Positions 6,816 to 8,715 of a DNA stretch of 8,715 bases are shown piece by piece. The stretch is from the NCBI GenBank assembly GCA_947367415.1, contig CANBEE010000105.1, positions 1-8,715 of the forward strand. The letters are read 5' to 3'. Under the pieces are notes generated by a model. That model was not told the DNA's origin, searched no databases, and worked only from the letters and a program-made list of their open reading frames with translations. The DNA is from an uncultured Bacteroidales bacterium (GTDB lineage: Bacteria > Bacteroidota > Bacteroidia > Bacteroidales > Bacteroidaceae). A program made the translations under genes and the position numbers. Positions within the stretch are counted from its first letter, which is position 1. Each line of letters begins with the position of its first letter.

Positions 6816-8507
6816 CTACTTGGCAAGGGGATTCCATCCATCTTCACCTGCCAATATCTCCTCGATGCTATATCCTTTGAGATTCTTGAGCTGATGACTA
6901 AACTTGGCACGCTCCTTCTTCGTAGCCGCACCGGCACCTGTGTTCTCATACTCGGCAAAGAAGCAGGTTTTCTCGGCATCCTTCTTGTTCCAGTTGTGCC
7001 AACCTACGGGAAGGATATGGTCGCCCATCTCGCAGTGGATAAACACAGACTTGCCATAGGGGCGCCATGGACGAGCGAGATAGACCTTCTCCACTCCATC
7101 AGCTGCAGTAAGACGACAATCGATGAAGACGTACCCATAAGCCTCATCCTGCGGTGTAGAGGGAGCAGTGAGATAGCCCTTACTGAGGCTATGAATGGTG
7201 CAATGATTGAACACTGCCGTCGAAGAGCCAAAGATAAAGTCAACAGTACCCTCAATGTAGCAATTCTCAAAATATTGGCGGCAATGTTTACCAAAGTTAT
7301 AAAGCGTATCCTGATTGCCCAAGAAACGGCAGTTGCGGAAGATTACCCTATCGCCTGACACGAAGCATGCAACAGCTTGGCCTACACGTCCTGCGGTATT
7401 CTCGAAGGTGAGGTTCTCGCAAATCAAGTCAGGTGCATAGATATAGCAAGAGGAAGAGCCCGAAGTACTCATATTCTCGCCGAAGCGATTGGGTTTGCTG
7501 GCATAGTCGTCACCCGAAATGACAGCCCCCTCAGCACCAATGAGCGACACATTGATCTTTGACTCCGGGATAATAAGCTTCTCCTTATACACACCCTTGC
7601 GAATATAGATGGTAGTGCGCCCCTCCTTGCGGAAGTCAGGGACAGCATTGATTGCCTCTTGTACGGTAAAGAAATCGCCCGAGCCATCCTTGGCCACCAC
7701 AAAATCGAAGCGACGTACATACGGAGCCAAAGCGGGAACAGCCTCAGCCATAGCATCCACAAGGAGTCCAGCCACCACACGGGCACCATAGATATTGAGG
7801 TGCGTATTGTCGACACTGCCCTTGGGCACAGCAGGCACCGTATTGGGCTCTACCCACATGTAAAGCTTCTTCGACTCCTCACGGCCAAGCCCTTGCACGA
7901 GCTCGTGGGTAATCTTATTGGCATCCACAAAGGGCACATTGAGTTTCTTGGCTACATTGCGCGGACTATCGAGGTAGGTTCCGTGAGTGTCGTACAGCGT
8001 GTCGCCCTCGACTTGATTGTCGGACGCAACGATATGCCCAGGCTGCTCGCAAGGAGTCAGGAAGTTGCGGCGCACGATAGCATTCATCAATATAGGATTG
8101 GCACCGCGCTCACGAGCCTCATTGACAAAGCGTGAGAGATTGGCATCAAATGTCGTACCGGGGTCTGTATGACGGTCGGGGTTAGGCTTCTCATCGTTAT
8201 GTCCGAACTGTATCACCACATAGTCGCCCGGCTTGATACGACTGAGCACCTTATCCCAACGTCCTTCATCAATGAAGCTCTTCGAAGAACGTCCATTCAC
8301 AGCATGATTGTCCACAATGATGTCTTCCGTAAAGAAGCCACCCAGCACATGTCCCCAGCCACGTTCAGGCTTGCCACCCGTGATTGACTTGTTGGCCATG
8401 GTAGAGTCGCCTATCATGAACACGGTAATTTTCTTCTCACCTTCCTTAAATGCTGTCAGCGTTATCAGCGCCATCAACAAGCAAATGAGACTCTTCTTCA
8501 TTTTCAT
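6816..8507 (-). CDS. Bifunctional rhamnogalacturonan acetylesterase (CE12) / pectin methylesterase (CE8)
   Basis: A 563-residue exported protein with two esterase domains. Residues about 26-258 form an SGNH hydrolase of the rhamnogalacturonan acetylesterase type: GDST (33-36, nucleophile S35), NGRSSKSF (71-78, oxyanion G72), GHND (102-105, oxyanion N104) and DNTH (233-236, D233 and H236). Residues about 267-560 form a pectin methylesterase beta-helix: GQAVA (376-380, Q377), GNQDTLY (397-403, Q399 and acid D400), GTVDFIFG (420-427, nucleophile D423) and LARPW (477-481, R479). Every expected catalytic residue is present in both, so both should be active on acetylated and methylated pectin. The linker is under ten residues. 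The signal peptide is hydrophobic but lacks a textbook AxA site; cleavage after LTA (19) is plausible. An ATG at 8501 is an alternative start. The gene leads the operon with the arabinofuranosidase. Confidence 0.93.
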   Translation of the reverse strand: MKMKKSLICLLMALITLTAFKEGEKKITVFMIGDSTMANKSITGGKPERGWGHVLGGFFTEDIIVDNHAVNGRSSKSFIDEGRWDKVLSRIKPGDYVVIQFGHNDEKPNPDRHTDPGTTFDANLSRFVNEARERGANPILMNAIVRRNFLTPCEQPGHIVASDNQVEGDTLYDTHGTYLDSPRNVAKKLNVPFVDANKITHELVQGLGREESKKLYMWVEPNTVPAVPKGSVDNTHLNIYGARVVAGLLVDAMAEAVPALAPYVRRFDFVVAKDGSGDFFTVQEAINAVPDFRKEGRTTIYIRKGVYKEKLIIPESKINVSLIGAEGAVISGDDYASKPNRFGENMSTSGSSSCYIYAPDLICENLTFENTAGRVGQAVACFVSGDRVIFRNCRFLGNQDTLYNFGKHCRQYFENCYIEGTVDFIFGSSTAVFNHCTIHSLSKGYLTAPSTPQDEAYGYVFIDCRLTAADGVEKVYLARPWRPYGKSVFIHCEMGDHILPVGWHNWNKKDAEKTCFFAEYENTGAGAATKKERAKFSHQLKNLKGYSIEEILAGEDGWNPLAK

Positions 8508-8562
8508 CCTTTATAGTCATTAATCTGTTGGAACTATTCCTACCATTATAATATATAGGCTG

Positions 8563-8594
8563 CAAACTTACACAATATTATCGAAAAAAACAAC
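8563..8594 (-). promoter_or_regulatory. Promoter of the pectin esterase operon
   Basis: On the minus strand GTTG (8594-8591), 20 bases, then TAAGTTTG (8570-8563): a full TAnnTTTG match with a TTG-core -33 element. It ends 55 bases before the esterase ATG, leaving a leader of about 50 nucleotides, longer than that of tdk. No obvious operator was identified in the leader; its AT-rich stretch at 8546-8557 is partly self-complementary. Confidence 0.65.
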
Positions 8595-8619
8595 AAAAAA
8601 CCGACAAGCATCCCGATTA

Positions 8620-8651
8620 CTTGGAAAATCCAAAAGTTTGTCGTTTCTTTG
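8620..8651 (+). promoter_or_regulatory. Putative promoter of the right-edge gene
   Basis: On the plus strand CTTG (8620-8623), 20 bases, then TTTCTTTG (8644-8651), one mismatch from TAnnTTTG. Spacing and distance (34 bases to the ATG at 8686) fit, but the missing TA makes it the weakest of the promoter calls in the window. It overlaps the left arm of the dyad at 8644-8680. Confidence 0.45.
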
Positions 8652-8680
8652 TGGTCAAATAAATCATCAACCACAAGAAA
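8644..8680. repeat. Imperfect inverted repeat before the right-edge gene
   Basis: TTTCTTTGTGGT (8644-8655) and ACCACAAGAAA (8670-8680) are complementary over 11 pairs with a single bulged T at 8648, separated by 14 AT-rich bases. The left arm coincides with the putative -7 element, so a transcript starting just downstream would carry only the right arm. A DNA operator is therefore more plausible than an RNA hairpin, but chance is possible. Confidence 0.45.
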
Positions 8681-8685
8681 TAAAG

Positions 8686-8715
8686 ATGAGAACCTACTTA
8701 GTCACTGGAGCGGCT
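8686..8715 (+). CDS. Probable NAD-dependent epimerase/dehydratase, N-terminal fragment
   Basis: Ten codons are visible before the window ends, encoding MRTYLVTGAA. This matches the first beta strand and the start of the glycine-rich NAD(P)-binding loop (VTGAAGFIG-like) of extended short-chain dehydrogenases such as nucleotide-sugar epimerases and dehydratases. Substrate cannot be told. An A-rich leader and a promoter-like sequence lie upstream, and the gene is divergent from the pectin operon. The fragment is cut by the window edge, not by mutation. Confidence 0.55.
   Translation, partial: MRTYLVTGAA

Noticed and set aside
4751..8507. Many long open frames antisense to the pectin genes
   Set aside because: They are explained by codon bias in the coding strand, show no recognisable domains, and overlap proteins whose catalytic motifs are intact.
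1..8715. Search by eye for CRISPR arrays, tRNA or rRNA genes, insertion sequences, phage genes, defence or toxin systems
   Set aside because: No regularly spaced repeats, cloverleaf-like sequence, transposase, integrase or known defence domain was seen; nearly all sequence is accounted for by six genes and short gaps.

Overview
The window reads as ordinary chromosomal DNA from a member of the Bacteroidales (phylum Bacteroidota), most like Prevotella or a close relative. The evidence is the Bacteroidota-type promoters (a -33 element with a TTG core, 20 bases, then TAnnTTTG), the lack of strong Shine-Dalgarno sequences, and protein sequences that match the Bacteroidales versions of their families. 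Genus is not certain.

Left half (about 1-4664), core functions: thymidine kinase (tdk) and an AI-2E-family membrane protein lie on the minus strand and look like one transcription unit. Divergent from them on the plus strand are rsmI (16S rRNA ribose methyltransferase) and a large two-part protein that joins a DUF2156 (phosphatidylglycerol lysyltransferase-like) half to an Eis-like GNAT/SCP2 half. The two units start from back-to-back promoters only 6 bases apart. A minus-strand promoter at 41-72 points off the left edge.

A 12-bp perfect hairpin at 4700-4729 separates this block from the converging right half and probably ends transcription in both directions.

Right half (4751-8507), pectin degradation: two exported enzymes are encoded on the minus strand, probably as one operon. 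The upstream gene is a fusion of a rhamnogalacturonan acetylesterase-type SGNH domain (CE12) and a pectin methylesterase (CE8). The downstream gene is a GH51 alpha-L-arabinofuranosidase. Together they would remove acetyl groups, methyl esters and arabinose decorations from pectin. No SusC/SusD pair, pectate lyase or regulator is visible, so this may be part of a larger locus or a small stand-alone operon. Divergent from it, the first ten codons of a probable NAD-dependent epimerase/dehydratase run off the right edge at 8686.

I found no RNA gene, CRISPR array, insertion sequence, phage gene or convincingly new system. The most notable items are the two domain fusions, the compact divergent promoter and a dyad in front of the right-edge gene. 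All intergenic gaps are under 180 bases.
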